Part shown: piece after piece, positions 22,630 to 34,800 of the stretch
Position numbering within the stretch: the stretch's first letter is position 1
Layout: each line of letters starts with the position of its first letter
Source of the DNA: Vombatus ursinus
Lineage: Eukaryota > Chordata > Mammalia > Diprotodontia > Vombatidae
Direction: 5' to 3'
Length of the DNA: 64,000 nucleotides
Assembly (NCBI RefSeq): GCF_900497805.2
Contig: NW_020946557.1
Span: 187,532 to 251,531 of the forward strand
Translations under genes and position numbers: made by a program
The notes under the pieces: model-generated
What the model was told of the DNA's origin: nothing
The model's input: the letters and a program-made list of their open reading frames with translations, nothing else
Databases searched by the model: none

Positions 22630-22935
22630 CTTATGAAGGAAGATGCTATCTGCATCCAAGGAAAGAACTGATAAGTAAAAGTATGTATAGAATGATTTTA
22701 CATAGCTATCTATCTATCTACTTGTGTCTAATGGTAGCTTTTTCTAGGGTCAGGAGGGGAAGGAAGAAAAAAAGGGGAAAAAAAGAAAGTTACATGATAA
22801 CTTTATTATATATTTAAAAGGCATAACAAATTGTACATATTAGATTTACAGTTTCATATGCAATCATCTTTTTTTTTCTATTCTACTACGTTATGGAAAT
22901 GCTTGTTTTATTTCTTAACTTAAAAAAAAAGAAAA
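22630..22935 (+). mobile_element. Old L1-type 3' tail, divergent subfamily
   Basis: 'atgaaggaagatgctatctg', 'ccaaggaaagaactgataag', 'tctaatggtagctttttcta' and 'tacatgataactttattata' are the tail of an older L1-like subfamily. A short (CTAT)n tract is at about 22703-22720. Confidence 0.45.
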
Positions 22936-23122
22936 TGGTAGTCAAATTATAATTTTGTTACTAAATGCAGCATTACTTGTACATATATTTAAAAATTCCA
23001 CTTTAACACCAAAAAAGCATAAAAGTTGCATACTCAAATGCACACAACATCACAACTGATACTTTAAATAAATCTGATTCAATTTAACTTTTTAAAGTTA
23101 ATTTTTAGATAAGGCATTTTAC

Positions 23123-23241
23123 CTCATTTCTCATGATTCTCCAAAGATTTAGTGTGATCCGCCCAACAATGTTTATCTCACTCATTGTATCCGACCCATA
23201 GTCATCTCTTTCAGCAGCAAATCTGTTCTCTATTTTGTCAT
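23123..23241 (-). CDS. REV3L: REV3L exon, exonuclease-like domain
   Basis: The exon is 119 bp (two bases plus 39 codons) and encodes DKIENRFAAERDDYGSDTMS then EINIVGRITLNLWRIMRNE. GRITLNLWRIMRNE aligns with the segment of POLD1 that runs into the Exo III helix. The acceptor is ATTTTATAG and the donor is GAG|GTAAAA. It ends in phase 0, and the next exon begins Val-Ala-Leu-Thr-Asn. Confidence 0.96.
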
Positions 23242-23584
23242 CTATAAAATTGAAAAGAGACTGCATTAAGACATGTTCAGGCACTTCAGAATGTTATTCC
23301 CAATAAAAATTAGAATCAGAATACATTTTAAAATGTGCTTGGCTGAATGAGACCAATAAACTATTTCTCAATTGTTACAGAGGATATTGTACTTCATAGT
23401 ATTGGAAAAATTTCTACTTACTTAGCTGTGGAAACTGTTATATGCAATCATTTTATCTAAATTTTTACATTCTTTTAAAACTGAACCTTTTTCTTTTACT
23501 TCTAGTACTTTCTGTTGCTTCTTTATACTCACCCAGAACTGCAGCATTTTTCTGGCTTTAATCTGAAAAGTGTGCACTCTTTTT

Positions 23585-23850
23585 ATCTTATACTTAATGA
23601 TTGCTAACATTTATGTAGCACTTACTATATGCCAAGGCACTGTGCTAAGCACCACACAATTATTATCTCACTTGATCCTCACAACAACCCTGGGAGGTAA
23701 GTGCTATTATTATCATCTTGATTTTAAAGATGAGGAAACTGATTTAACAAAACTTTACATGTGTACAATGCTTTATACTTTTAAAGTGCTTTTGCACATA
23801 TTATCTTATTTTATTCTAACAATCCTGTGAGGTAGGTGGCATGAGAATTA
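23585..23850 (+). mobile_element. L2/MIR-type fragments, two adjoining
   Basis: 'gctaacatttatgtagcact', 'ggcactgtgctaagcacc', 'cttgatcctcacaacaaccc' and 'agatgaggaaactga' form a typical L2/MIR end. A second piece ('tacaatgctttatactttta' ... 'acaatcctgtgaggtaggtg') follows. Confidence 0.7.
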
Positions 23851-24689
23851 TTACATTTTTTTTTGCATATGAACAAGCTATATAGGTCAATGGAATCATC
23901 AATGAAAAAAAGCCATTTAAAAAAATTTCTTGGAGCAGAGATGATCTAATTTGCTTTAACAGAATGCTCTAGTGCTTAAACATTCTCACTGTTAAGAAGT
24001 TTTTAAAGTAACTGACTTCAAAGCTATATGGCTAATATGTAGTAGAACGAAGACTAGATCTTGGTCCTCTAACTCCTATTCCAGTTGTTCTTGTCAAATC
24101 GATGAGGTCCTAACATGAATACTGCTCTGAAACCTGGATAACGATATCCCAGAAGACACATTTTCTTTAATGAATTGAAAATTGGACTAATCCTTCTCAA
24201 GAGAAAATGGAGTTCTGCATTTAATTTTAAGGAATAGAGGTGCTTCAATAAAGTTACCATTTTTGCCAACAGTATTAGTTAACCATGTATGTAACAGTAC
24301 CTAGCAAACTAACAGGGCAGAAGATTCCCTGGATTCACTACTAGTTACTGAAACAACTATGGTAGCCACAAATAAGGGATTAGCATTAAAAATCTTCAGT
24401 AACAGGAGATGTTCTACTCTTCCTTAACAGGACATTCTAGTATTTAGACATTTTTAGTGTCAAAAAGACAGTTCTAGTTCAATGAGAAGGATCTTCTATC
24501 ATGTGGAAGGGAGGCTCTTATTTCATATTCCTCTTCCTAATTATTAAAAGAAAGCAGTAAAGAGTGACAGATTGCTATCAGAGACAGAAACAGCCAATTT
24601 ACTAAGGACAAAATATGAATCACTGCCTTATCTTACTTTTTGGATTATTAAAATATGACCTAATAGAAAGGAGTCAGAATTGAATACAA

Positions 24690-25200
24690 CTATATCTTAT
24701 CCAACATCCTTAATTTTATTTCTGATGCTTCTGCTTTTCTATCACATTCATTTCTGAATATTCTTCCCTTGCCCCCTATCCAGTGAACTGTCTGTTGCAA
24801 CAAAGATTTAAAAACAAAACAAAACAAAACAAAACAACAACAACAACTGAGCAAAAACAACCAACACACTCAGCCTTCCAGTACACGCAGTACTCTACAT
24901 TCAAAGTCCCACCTCTGGGTCATTATCATAGTGTCTGGAGTGAGATGTGAGCCCAGGTTTTCCTGCTACCTAACTTTGTACGTTTCATTCTGCCTCAGCT
25001 TATATAAGTCTTTCCATGATTCTCTGAATTCTTCCTTTATTGTTTCTTACGTCACAATGATATCCCAATACATTCAAGTCTTACAATTTATTTAGCCACT
25101 CCCCAACTGATGAACACTTACTATTTCCTTTCCTTTATCTCTGCTAGCACAGAAAGTGCTGCCATGAATATACTGGCATATTTTTTGTCCTTTTGTGAGG
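24690..25200 (-). mobile_element. Old antisense L1 3' end
   Basis: 'agtctttccatgattctctg', 'cttcctttattgtttcttac', 'tttagccactccccaactga' and 'agaaagtgctgccatgaata' are the complement of L1 3' landmarks. An A/C-rich simple tract (aaaac)n lies at about 24810-24845. Confidence 0.6.
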
Positions 25201-25205
25201 TAGAA

Positions 25206-25366
25206 AGTGTAGTAATTATTATGCCTGTTCTACAGATGAGGAAACAGACACAAAGTTAATGACGTGCCCAAGGTGAAGCAGCTATTAAGTGTCAGAACTA
25301 GCATGTGAACCCAGATTTCCTGACTAGATCTTGTGCTCTTTTCACTACATTGTGCTACCTTCTTCT
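25206..25366 (-). mobile_element. MIR-type CORE-SINE, antisense
   Basis: 'ctacagatgaggaaacagac', 'gtgcccaaggtgaagcagct' and 'gaacccagatttcctgacta' are the complement of the MIR body in the expected order. Confidence 0.75.
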
Positions 25367-25945
25367 TAGTGTGGTTAACACAAAACAAAAAACCTTCTTG
25401 ATTCAAAAAAATATTCTGTGATCAAATCAAAGACAAAGAAGAAAATCTTGGTAGCAAAAAATAAAATATAATTCAACTGGCTTCTCACGAAACTCAGAAG
25501 TATTTGCTGTCTCAGATTCTTACACTCACCAACTTTTCTTGTTTTATTGAAGTCATCTCCTCTCTCATTATTTCCTATCAGCTGGAACAGAGACCAGCTT
25601 TATCAACATTTCAACTTTTCACCTTGCTTTCTGATCTCCAAGGAGTATCTATTCTAATGTGGCATTTTAAAAGAAACTTAAATAAGCATTCTCTAACTGC
25701 AAAGAGTAGGTAATTTTGAAAGTTTGATCAGAATCTCGACCTCTGAGAAAAAACCTTCAAATTCAGATACTCCTTTAGACTGGTACATGAAGATAACCCA
25801 ATTTATGGTGCCTTTTTACCAATAAAACAAAGTTGGGAAATAGAGGAGAAGATTTTGATTTAAAACAAAATGGCACTTTTCAATTTTCTGCTTGTATTTA
25901 CCTTTTAACTTGTTATACATTTAAGCCACAACAGATTCACAATAC

Positions 25946-26061
25946 CTGGAACACGGGAGATCATCTGACATAAGTCAACACTTAATGCAGCAGCCCTTTG
26001 TAAGAGGTAGCCCCAGGAATGCATCTGAATTTCATATCCTAACAGAATATCAGGATCATAC
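25946..26061 (-). CDS. REV3L: REV3L exon carrying the degenerate ExoII motif
   Basis: The exon is 116 bp and encodes YDPDILLGYEIQMHSWGYLL, QRAAALSVDLCQMISRVP and a split Asp/Gly codon resolved as Asp by the next exon. In active B-family exonucleases this segment reads Gly-Tyr-Asn-x-x-x-Phe-Asp. Here the catalytic Asn is Glu and the Phe-Asp pair is Ser-Trp, so ExoII is dead. The acceptor is TCTCTCTAG and the donor is CCAG|GTATTG. Confidence 0.97.
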
Positions 26062-26307
26062 CTAGAGAGACAACAACAAATTATTTAAGAACCAAACTAA
26101 TTTAATTTTGAATATGCCTTGTATAAGAAGAATTCTGTTGATAAGTCCTACAAAAGCTCTAAGACATAACTTGGTTTTTAAAAAATTCTGTAAGTATAAT
26201 TTTCTAGAATTTATGCACTGATAGGGAATGCTAGATATTTGTTTTAAAATTTAGATGTGTATGGATGCTTAGAACCTAGTATACTAAGGCATTTGCTTAA
26301 TAAGACA

Positions 26308-29217
26308 AGAAACTCTTTTTAAAAATTAAATTTATTTTTTTCACTCCACAAAAGTCTATCTTCTTTCCCTCGACATCCCCTCCCCACCAACCTTCCACCT
26401 TAAGAAAAACAAACCCCGTTATAGACATGTACAGCAAAGCAAAACAAATATCTGCATTGAATATATGAAAAATGTTATATTCTGCCCTCTGAGTCTATCA
26501 CCTCTCTGTCAGGAGGTGGGTAGCATGTTTCATCACCAGTCTTCTGGAATCATGGTTAGCCATTACACTGATCAAATTCCGAAGTCTTTCAAACATACAA
26601 TATTTTTGTTATTTTAAAATAAATTGTCCACCTAGCTCTGCTCACTTCACTCTATATCAGTTCATATAAATCTTTTAATCTTTCTCTGAAAGCATCTCCT
26701 TCATCACTTCTTACAGAACAATAATACTTCATTACATTTATATACTGCAACCTGTTTATCCACTCCCCAGTTGGTGAATACTCCCCTTGGTTTCCAATTT
26801 TTTGTCACTGCAAAAAGAGCTGCTACAAATATTTTTGTATATCCTTAAGTTTGTTTGGCTCAGGATAATCCCCACCTTTATGCTACCCTCCCTGTTAATG
26901 CCCACCCCTTCTACTCTTTCCCTCCTATTTACCCATTGAGTGAAATATATTTCTGTGCTCGACTCTGTGTGTGTATATGCATGCATTTTCCATCCTTCGA
27001 CTAGTTCAAATGAGAGTAAGGCTCAAATGTCGCCTGCTCTGACTACTCTTTCCTCCTTTTTTGTATAAATTTCTACTTGCACATCCCAATTACATGAGAT
27101 AATTTTCCCCTGATCTGCCTCCCTGCTCTTCCCCTTCTCAGCATAGTGCATTCCTCTTCCTCTCCGTTTTCATTCTTCTTTTAAGATCACTAAGATATAA
27201 TAGAACTACTCCCAGGTTATCTGAGTCAGACTCCCACTATGTCACCTGATGATGACAGGGGACACTTAAATCACCTCCTCATATTAGAATGTAAACAGTT
27301 TATCTTTGTTTAGTCCCATATGATTGTTCATGTTTACCTTTTTATATTTCTCTTGACTCCTGTGTTTGCACATCAAAGTTTCTATGAAGCTTTCATCTTT
27401 TCACCAGGAATACTTGGAAGCCCTCTATTACATTAAAGTTGCATTTTTAACCGTGTAGGACTAGATTCAGTTTTGATGGGTAGGTAATTCTTGGTTGTAA
27501 ACATATTCTTTTTGGACTATTATATTCCACACACTCTGCTTCTTTATATGGTGGTGGCTACTAAACTGTGTATGATCCTGAATTTGGCTTATTGGTACTT
27601 GAACTCTTTCTTTCTGGCTGCTTGTAATGTTGTTTATTTATTTGGATTTTGGCTATAATGTTCCCGGGAGTTCTCCTTTTTGGGTTTCTTCCAAGAGGTG
27701 ACTGATGGGATCTTTTTGCCCTTTGGCTCTAAGAGTTCTGGGCAGTTTCCTTTTGTAATTTCTTGAAACATGAAATCTAGGCTCTTTTGTTTGGTTATAA
27801 CTTTCAAGCAGATCAATAATTCATAAATTCTCTTTTCTTGGTCTGTTTTCTAGAGCAGTTGGGTTTTTTTGTTTGGTTTGGTTTTCTGCTACAAGATATT
27901 TTACATTTTCTTCTATTTTTTCAGTCTTTTGATTTTACTTTAATATATCTTATTGTTTAAAGCAGTCATTATCTTCTATTTGGTTCATTTTAATTTTTAG
28001 GGAGTTTGTTGCTTTGGTATAGTTTTGTACCTCTTGTGCCAAGCTGTTAGATCCCTTTCTAGTTCTTTCTTCCACAGCTCTATTTAATTTACAAAAATAT
28101 TTTAAAGCTTTTTTTGTAATTCTTGCTTCCTCTCTTCTAAGAATTCTAGTTTAATTTATAAACGAGTTGTGTTTTTCTTTGAGGTTTTGCTTGTAGATGT
28201 TTTGGAGTCATTCTCTTCTTCTGGGTTGGTATCTTGAGTGTCCCTGTCACAACAGCTTTTTATGGTGAGATTCTTTTTTTGTTTGCTCAATTTTCCAGCG
28301 TGCTTACTGACTTTGGACTTTATGTTATAGTAGGGCTCTTCATACTTCTGGAGAGAATGTCTTGGCTGGTCTTGCTGCTTCTTTCTTGGGGTATTTAGTC
28401 TTGTATTACTTAAGTATTTCAGGGACAGTTCAGGTTGGAGACCTGCAAATTTTCAGTGATCCCAAATGATCTGATTCTGGGCAAAGTCTAATTGCTGCCC
28501 CTCTACAAGTTCCCAAATTGAGTTCATTTCTGAGCAACACCTGCGGCCTTGCCTCTGGATGGAGTTCCAGGAGACTGCTACTGGACTTAGCCACTGTAAG
28601 TCAGCTGGAAAGCCTAGGGTGACAGAACTGCAGGCTCCCCTTTGGTCTGGAATTACTGGCTTGGTGATATGGCTTTATGCTTCAGACTGGGTTGGAAGTT
28701 AGAACTGAGATTCCACTCTGTCCCTGGGGTTAGTCACATGGCTGCTACTTGCTTTTGAACTTGATCCTCGCTAAAAACACAGTGAAGCACCAATGATCAC
28801 TCCTCACTCTGGGAGTCTACCCTAGGTGTAGGTCCCCTTCTAAGTCAGTTCTGGGTCTGTGATTTGGACTGGATAGTGAGCAACAGAGCTACCAGCTGGC
28901 ATCTACTCCTGTACCCTGCACAAGTTTGGCCCTCTTTGCTAGTTTTGGGACTTCTTCTTACCCTGGTGGATAGCCTCTCCCTGTGTTGGAATGATCCACG
29001 TGGCCATTCCTGGCTAGACCCCATCCCCAGTGTACGCAGACCTCTGTATCTCTCCCTCTGCTGAACTTGGCTGGAAAAAATGACTCACTGTGATTTTTTT
29101 CTTGAATTTCCTGATCAGGACTCGGTCTGATGCATTTTCTAGATCTGTTTGGAGGAGTTGTGGGGTAGAGCTCGGCTGTACTTCTTCCTGCTACTCCACC
29201 ATCTTGGCTCCGCCTCC
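26308..29217 (-). mobile_element. ORF2-less L1 relative (HAL1-like), antisense, 2.9 kb
   Basis: Read on the minus strand: the 5' end 'ggaggcggagccaagatggt' near 29217, a GC-richer 5'UTR to about 28300, and a decayed ORF1. ORF1 shows coiled-coil and RRM remnants (KSLDFMFQEITKGNCPELLE at about 27700-27780) and a C-terminal end with Asn-Phe-Asp-Val-Gln near 27370-27400. About 1 kb of pyrimidine-rich (sense: purine-rich) 3' region and an L1 3' tail follow at 26308-26830. No ORF2 is present. The layout and length match the element at 18275-21157. Short flanking 'caagaaa' repeats are only a weak target-site duplication. Several breaks are present in ORF1. Confidence 0.8.
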
Positions 29218-29289
29218 AAGAAAATATAATTTTCAATGTCATCTAGCTTGATAATTAACTTTTTGGTAGCACAGAACAGTGGAAAGATT

Positions 29290-31320
29290 GATGGAGGACT
29301 TATGGCCAAGATGGCTGGCTGAATGGAGGCAGAGTGCCCAGTTTCCATCAAAATCTGAAATTCCCACCAGACCAATTAATGATTTAAAAAAAAAAATCCA
29401 ATGAGAAAAAAGACTTCTTCCACCCCAGAACTGTACAAATTCAGCCACTAGTCCAAGAACAATAGGAAAGAAGGCGACTAGCAAAACCAGTGGCAATGCA
29501 GGCAAATGTAACTGCAGCCTCCCAGCAAGAACAGAGACATGTATAGTGCCAGGTTTTCTGGCTGGAAGCAGAAAGAACAAAGAGTTTTTGTATGAAAGCC
29601 TAAGGAGGTCAGAAAACATCAGAGTGAGGACTCTAGAAGCCCAAAGGAGTAGCAGGGACCAGTGTTTAGATTGGAATAGTTTAGGCACCCAGGGTCTCCA
29701 ATGTTTCCAGCACTGTCCTAAGAAGCCATAAAAGGTCCTGAAGATCCAGGGCTCTGCACTTCAAAGCTCCAAGGAGGGCCTACTCATGTGAAACGGAAGT
29801 CAGCCCTAAAACCCAAGTGACTCAGAGTAAGACAAAGCACCCCAGCTAAAAGTAGACAGGGGCAGAGTCTGACCCTAAAACAATATAGCTGTTATAATCT
29901 GAATATATATAATACTTGATAAACAAATAATCTGGAAAACAGGTAAAGGGAGAAAGAATTTAAGAATCACTGGACTCCCTGAAAACCATGACCAAAAAAA
30001 AAAAAAAAAAAAAAAGCCTGGATACTACATTTCAAGCATAAATAAAAATGTATACGTGAAAATATAACCTGATCACCTCCTATAAGAAATCCTAAAAGGA
30101 AAAGCATCATGAATGTCATAGCCAAAATCCAGAAACTCCCATGTCAAAGAAAAAAAACTACAAATATGCAGAAAGGAGTAGTTCAAATCTCAAAGGCCCA
30201 CAGTCAGGATTGTATAAGATGTAGCAGTTTCTACTTTAAATGAAATTAACTTGGAATACAATATTCCAAAAGACAAAATATGTAGGGTTACAATCAAGAA
30301 TAATACTTTGTGAAGCTGAGTACAATCCCACAGGGAAACAAATGCACTTTTAATAGAACAGAGGATTTTCAAATATTTCTGATGAAAAGATAAGAACTGA
30401 GTAAGAAATCTGGGGGGGGAGCATCAAGAAATGAAGAGGAATCTAGAAAAGTAAATTTATTTGAGCAACTGTAAGGGGTTGTATGGTAACAGTGTCTAGG
30501 GAGAATGGATTAGTTCTTTTCTGAAAATTTATAGAGGAGAAAGAGAATGGAAGAGAAAAGGAATATATTAATGTAGAAAGGAAGAAAAGGTAGAACTTGC
30601 TATTTCCTCATAATTGGGGTTCATGAGAAGGGTATATAAACATGAAGGAAACAGTATGTGGGGGAACAGGTATCAGACAGTACTCTTAACTGAAACGTAC
30701 AAAGGAGGATTGAACACACACACGTTTCATGTAGAAATAGAGAAACATGCTGGAATTGGGAGGAGAGAGGGATGGGGACAGTTAAAAAGAGTGATAATAC
30801 TTGAGAAGAAATAGTTGCAGGCAAAACAAACTTCTTGATCCTGAATTGGGGAGAGGACCTTAAGGGGGAAGTGCAGAAGAAAAGCAAAGAACTAGAATCT
30901 GAGAGAGTGTCCATCAATTGGGGAATAACTGAACAAATTGTGATATATGAATTTAATGGCCTGTTATTGAACCTTAAGAAATAATAACAGAGGTGACTGC
31001 AAAGAATCTTGGGTAACAGCATCTGATGTTGAGTTCAGTGAGCAGAATCAAGAGAACTATTTTATACAAGGCCAACAACTCTGCAAACAAAGAAAAACTC
31101 TGAAAGACTTAAAAGAATGTTGAGAAATCCAACAAACGACCATGTCTCCAAAATACTTAACATGAAGTGTATTACCCACCTCCTATAGAGATGTAATGGA
31201 CTCAAGGTACAGAAAGAGAAATAATTTTTAGATATGGTTACTCTTTTATCATACCATGTCCTAGCCTACATATCATTCCATTGTCTACTTATTTTCCAAA
31301 GACTGAATGCTTTAGAGAGA
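29290..31320 (+). mobile_element. Third ORF2-less L1 relative (HAL1-like), sense, decayed
   Basis: It starts near 'tatggccaagatggctggct' and has a 5'UTR-like part. Decayed ORF1 core remnants are visible ('atttaagaatcactggactc', 'ccaaaatccagaaactcccatg', 'cccacagtcaggattgtat'). A purine-rich 3' region (30400-30890) and an L1 3' landmark ('tccatcaattggggaataac', 30911) follow within 1 kb, leaving no room for ORF2. It is older and more decayed than the other two. The right boundary is approximate. Confidence 0.65.
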
Positions 31321-32205
31321 AAAAAAATGGTAACAATCTCCCTTTCACTTCATTTCAGAAATGTTCATACCTTCACATGAAGTATGGTTTAAAATTGTAA
31401 CTAGTCTGAAGGAATGATGGGGAATGATAGAGAGTTAGGTGAAAAATAATAGGAAAGGGAGAAAATCAGGCACTGGAGTAGGTGATAACAGAGGTTGATG
31501 TGGGGCACCTGGAAGGCTAAGGAAAAGAGCATCACATTTCTAATTGTGGTGACATAGTTACAAAGAGAAGTCTGTGTTAAGCTTCAGCCAGCTCCGCAGC
31601 ACCTCTCTCTAATTCCTTCGAAAATTTTCACACTAGTTCTGACTTAGGTTTGAAGAAAGCTTATTTTTTAGAGGGAGACTTAAACTAAATGTTATAAAAT
31701 AAAAATTAAGTAGTTTTTGTTAAATTATAAGCTCAAAAGAAATCTAAGACAATCACATTTCCACAAAAGAGATTAGAGAATAAAGTCTACTTAGAATTAG
31801 ATTCTGTAACACCTTCCATACTCCATATTCAGTATAGCAATTTGTTGGTGTAGCAGGTTTTATATGGTTGAGTAAATATCTGATATAACAAGAGACTGTA
31901 GGCAGATCACCAGATGGTGAAATATCCATTACACAATATGCATTAATAGGACCTTAAGATATAATAAAGAAAGACATTGTTGTAGTTGTTTTCACTTAAT
32001 ATCTATCTTAAAAATGATAAAAATATTTAAGTGTCATCCTGGTTTTATTCACAGCAATAAGGGATCTCAACATCAGTTTTAAGTAAATAGGTATGCAGGT
32101 GTGGTTAGATAGCCAATTGTTTCAAGAGAAAAAAATCCACTTTTGTATCAGATCAAATGAAGTACCGTATAAAGTTGAGAGCAAAAAATCTGAGATGCTG
32201 AGCAC
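31321..32205. other. Intron stretch, nothing recognised
   Basis: AT-rich sequence after the third HAL1-like element. No family recognised. Confidence 0.45.
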
Positions 32206-32212
32206 ATAGCTG

Positions 32213-32400
32213 TATTGTTTAATAAGCATTTACTGAGCACCTACCATGTGTTAGCAACATGACAGGTGAAAAGAGATAGAGATAAAAAATCAAGATTCTG
32301 CCCTTGAGAGGCTTACTGGTAGGAAAAGACACATACAGACATGAGAAAACACTAGAAGTGAGATTTGAAGGAATCTAGGGAGTATACATATTAAATAGAA
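32213..32400 (+). mobile_element. Old LINE-type repeat start (L3/CR1-like)
   Basis: 'aataagcatttactgagcac', 'taccatgtgttagcaaca', 'ttctgcccttgagaggctta' and 'gaagtgagatttgaaggaat' follow the same landmark order as the copies at 2650 and 42428. Confidence 0.5.
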
Positions 32401-33953
32401 TCTACTTTAAAAGGCTGATTTATTACATTAATTTTCTTTGAAAGAGCATTAGATAGTTAAACATTATATGTAGAAGTATAAATACTGTCTTGTTGTTCCC
32501 TCTTAATTCTGACAATGAAACTGCCTCTCTACAGCTGTCAAGTCTCGAAATAGGGTAAGATTTCACTTGATTGTACTTTATAAGCTGCCTTAAGCGCTGG
32601 ACCTACCACAGACTTCTGACCCAAAGATAACATAAGACCCGGGAACAAAGGCCACGTGTAGAGAAAGTGCAAGGATGATAAACAAAGCTCACATATTTAG
32701 AGTGGGTTTCAAAGTGTCAGAATGGAGACCTTACCTTACAATATTGACATCTATCTCTTTCTCCTATTTATTTTTAAGCCCAGGGGTCTTGTGGTTTTGG
32801 AATACTACAGCAGGGACAAGGCCCTTCTGATTTTGCTCCAAAAAAAGCTAAATATAATAACATCAGAGTTAAGCAAATCATTGCAGTCTTAGAGGTGATA
32901 GAACAACTAGTCAAACTGAAGCAACTCTCTCGAGACAGTTTCTATGTCTTATATGTTTAAAAATTAATCCTTTAAGGAAGAAATTTTATATGGAATGAAG
33001 CTCTCTCTAGTCCCATGGTGGCTCTTCTATTGCCACATTACTTCCTTGTGTTTGCCATATGTTGCGCAAGGATTCAACATGGGAAAATATGCCTTTTAGT
33101 AAGTAGATATAGAACTGAAAAGTTATCATATAGGATTAACATTTCGACACTTAAACATTTTTCATCTCTTTCTACTGTTCATATGGTATTTGTATGATAA
33201 TAAAAGCCCAAAGCTACTTTTCACGATTTAGATCTGCCATATTTTCTTAATTACTGGTATAATTTGGATTCTTAGATAAAACATTTGGGAAAAGTTTTGC
33301 ACCTGCAAAAGATAGACAGAATTCTCAATTCTGGAAGATATTCCTTCTGTTGGGAAAATGCCTAAACAGGAAGAAAAAAAGTATGCAACTTCTAGTGACA
33401 TTATTGGGCATATGCTGGTACATATACACATTGGTATTGATTTAAGTTCTTATGTGCCTTTGGCTAGTACTGTTGGCTGAAACAGGAGTGTGGGTACTGG
33501 AAATCTTTTATACGCTTCAGACACCCTTTTTGAAAAAAGGAAAAGCAACATGGATACTGTGAAGACTCAATAATACCAATCCTTAGCTACCAAAAAATCT
33601 TACTTTCCTTTTATAGACACAGTGAATAATAACAGTTTTGATGTTGTGTCATTTAATTCAATTTATCATTTTGTAGAACACAGGTTTAAAAAAAATTTTT
33701 TTTAAAGTCCATATGGCTCAGTCTAAGGCCTTTCCCCACTATATTTTTTCCTCTGTGCCAAGTCCTACTTTGGTATTTTTTTCCCTTTAAATAGGAAACA
33801 GGTCAACTAATAACTATAAAGGAACCTAAGTAGTTGTCTAAGGTAACAAAATGCTTAAATTAAAGCTAATAACTTAAGAAACTTCAGACTCCAAGGGGCA
33901 TTTTCCAGTTTGTCTAAGGTAGTTAAATGAATAAATCAAGCAATGAAGAGAAA
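32401..33953. other. Intron stretch, nothing recognised
   Basis: About 1.5 kb of intron sequence in which I recognise neither repeats nor conserved coding sequence. Because it is one of the longest unexplained blocks, conserved noncoding function cannot be excluded. Confidence 0.4.
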
Positions 33954-34039
33954 CCTTAAATTACTAAAGAACAAGTTTTAATAAAGGCTGAAAATGCCTT
34001 AAATTACTAAAGAACAAGTTTTAATACAGGCTGAAAATA
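33954..34039 (+). repeat. 43-bp perfect-register tandem duplication
   Basis: Two adjacent 43-bp copies (33954-33996 and 33997-34039), each beginning 'ccttaaattactaaagaaca', with very few differences (one visible inner change A/C and one at the last base). A recent local duplication. Confidence 0.95.
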
Positions 34040-34154
34040 AAGGCTAGCAAGAATTACTATCTTGGGGTATACGTAGTTATTTTTATAATCTTCCTCATAT
34101 TTTTCTGTTAATAACTATTAAAATTAATAAACTGATTATCTAAGTTAGTTTTAA

Positions 34155-34800
34155 AAATATAGATTACACTGCTGATGAAGGCTCTGAATTGGTGCAGTCA
34201 TTCTGGAAAGAAATTTAGAGCTGTGCCCAAAAAGGCACTAAAATCTGCCTATCCTCTGACCATGAGATACCTCTACTAGGCCTACAGCCCAAAGAGATCA
34301 AAGAATGTATACATATACAAACTTATAATCATTGCTTTTGTAGTGTCAAAGAAAGGCAAAGAGAGAGGGTGCCAATTAGTAGGGGAATGGCTGGACAAAT
34401 TTTGTTATAGGAATGTAATGGAATACTATTGTGCCACCTGAAATGACAAAATGGATGGATTCAGAGAAAACTTTTATGAACTGATGCAGAGTGAATTGAA
34501 CAAACCAGGAAATCAATTTAAACAAAAAAGACACTGTAAAGCCATAAAATTTTGAAAGATTTAAGAGCTCTGACCATGCAATGAACAATCATGATTCCAG
34601 AGGACTAAGGATGATCTATGCTACGTACTTCCTAAGAGAAGGATTCAAGATGCAGAATGAAACATACATTTTTGCGCATGGACAGTGTAGAAATTTGTTT
34701 TGCTTGACAATGATATTTGTTACAAAGGTTTTGTTTTTCTTTTTAAATTGGGAGTGGAGGGAGAGAAAATAAATGCTTGTTAACTGGAAAAATAAAATTA
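34155..34800 (+). mobile_element. Old L1 3' end, divergent subfamily
   Basis: 'agctgtgcccaaaaaggcac', 'tactaggcctacagcccaaa', 'aggggaatggctggacaaat' and 'gtaatggaatactattgtgc', then 'tttgttttgcttgacaatga' and an AATAAA-rich end. It is a 5'-truncated L1. Confidence 0.8.

Noticed and set aside
23123-23241. Apparent one-base frameshift in a REV3L exon on first reading
   Set aside because: Recounting the line junction at 23220/23221 showed three, not four, A's; the exon is 119 bp and fully in frame.
28864-29375. Overlapping open frames with Trp/Leu- or Ser-rich peptides
   Set aside because: They lie in GC-richer 5'UTR sequence of two HAL1-like elements and have no conserved coding features.
29239-29688. 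149-codon antisense open frame
   Set aside because: It is antisense to the 5' part of a HAL1-like element, with hydrophobic low-information composition; no homology recognised.
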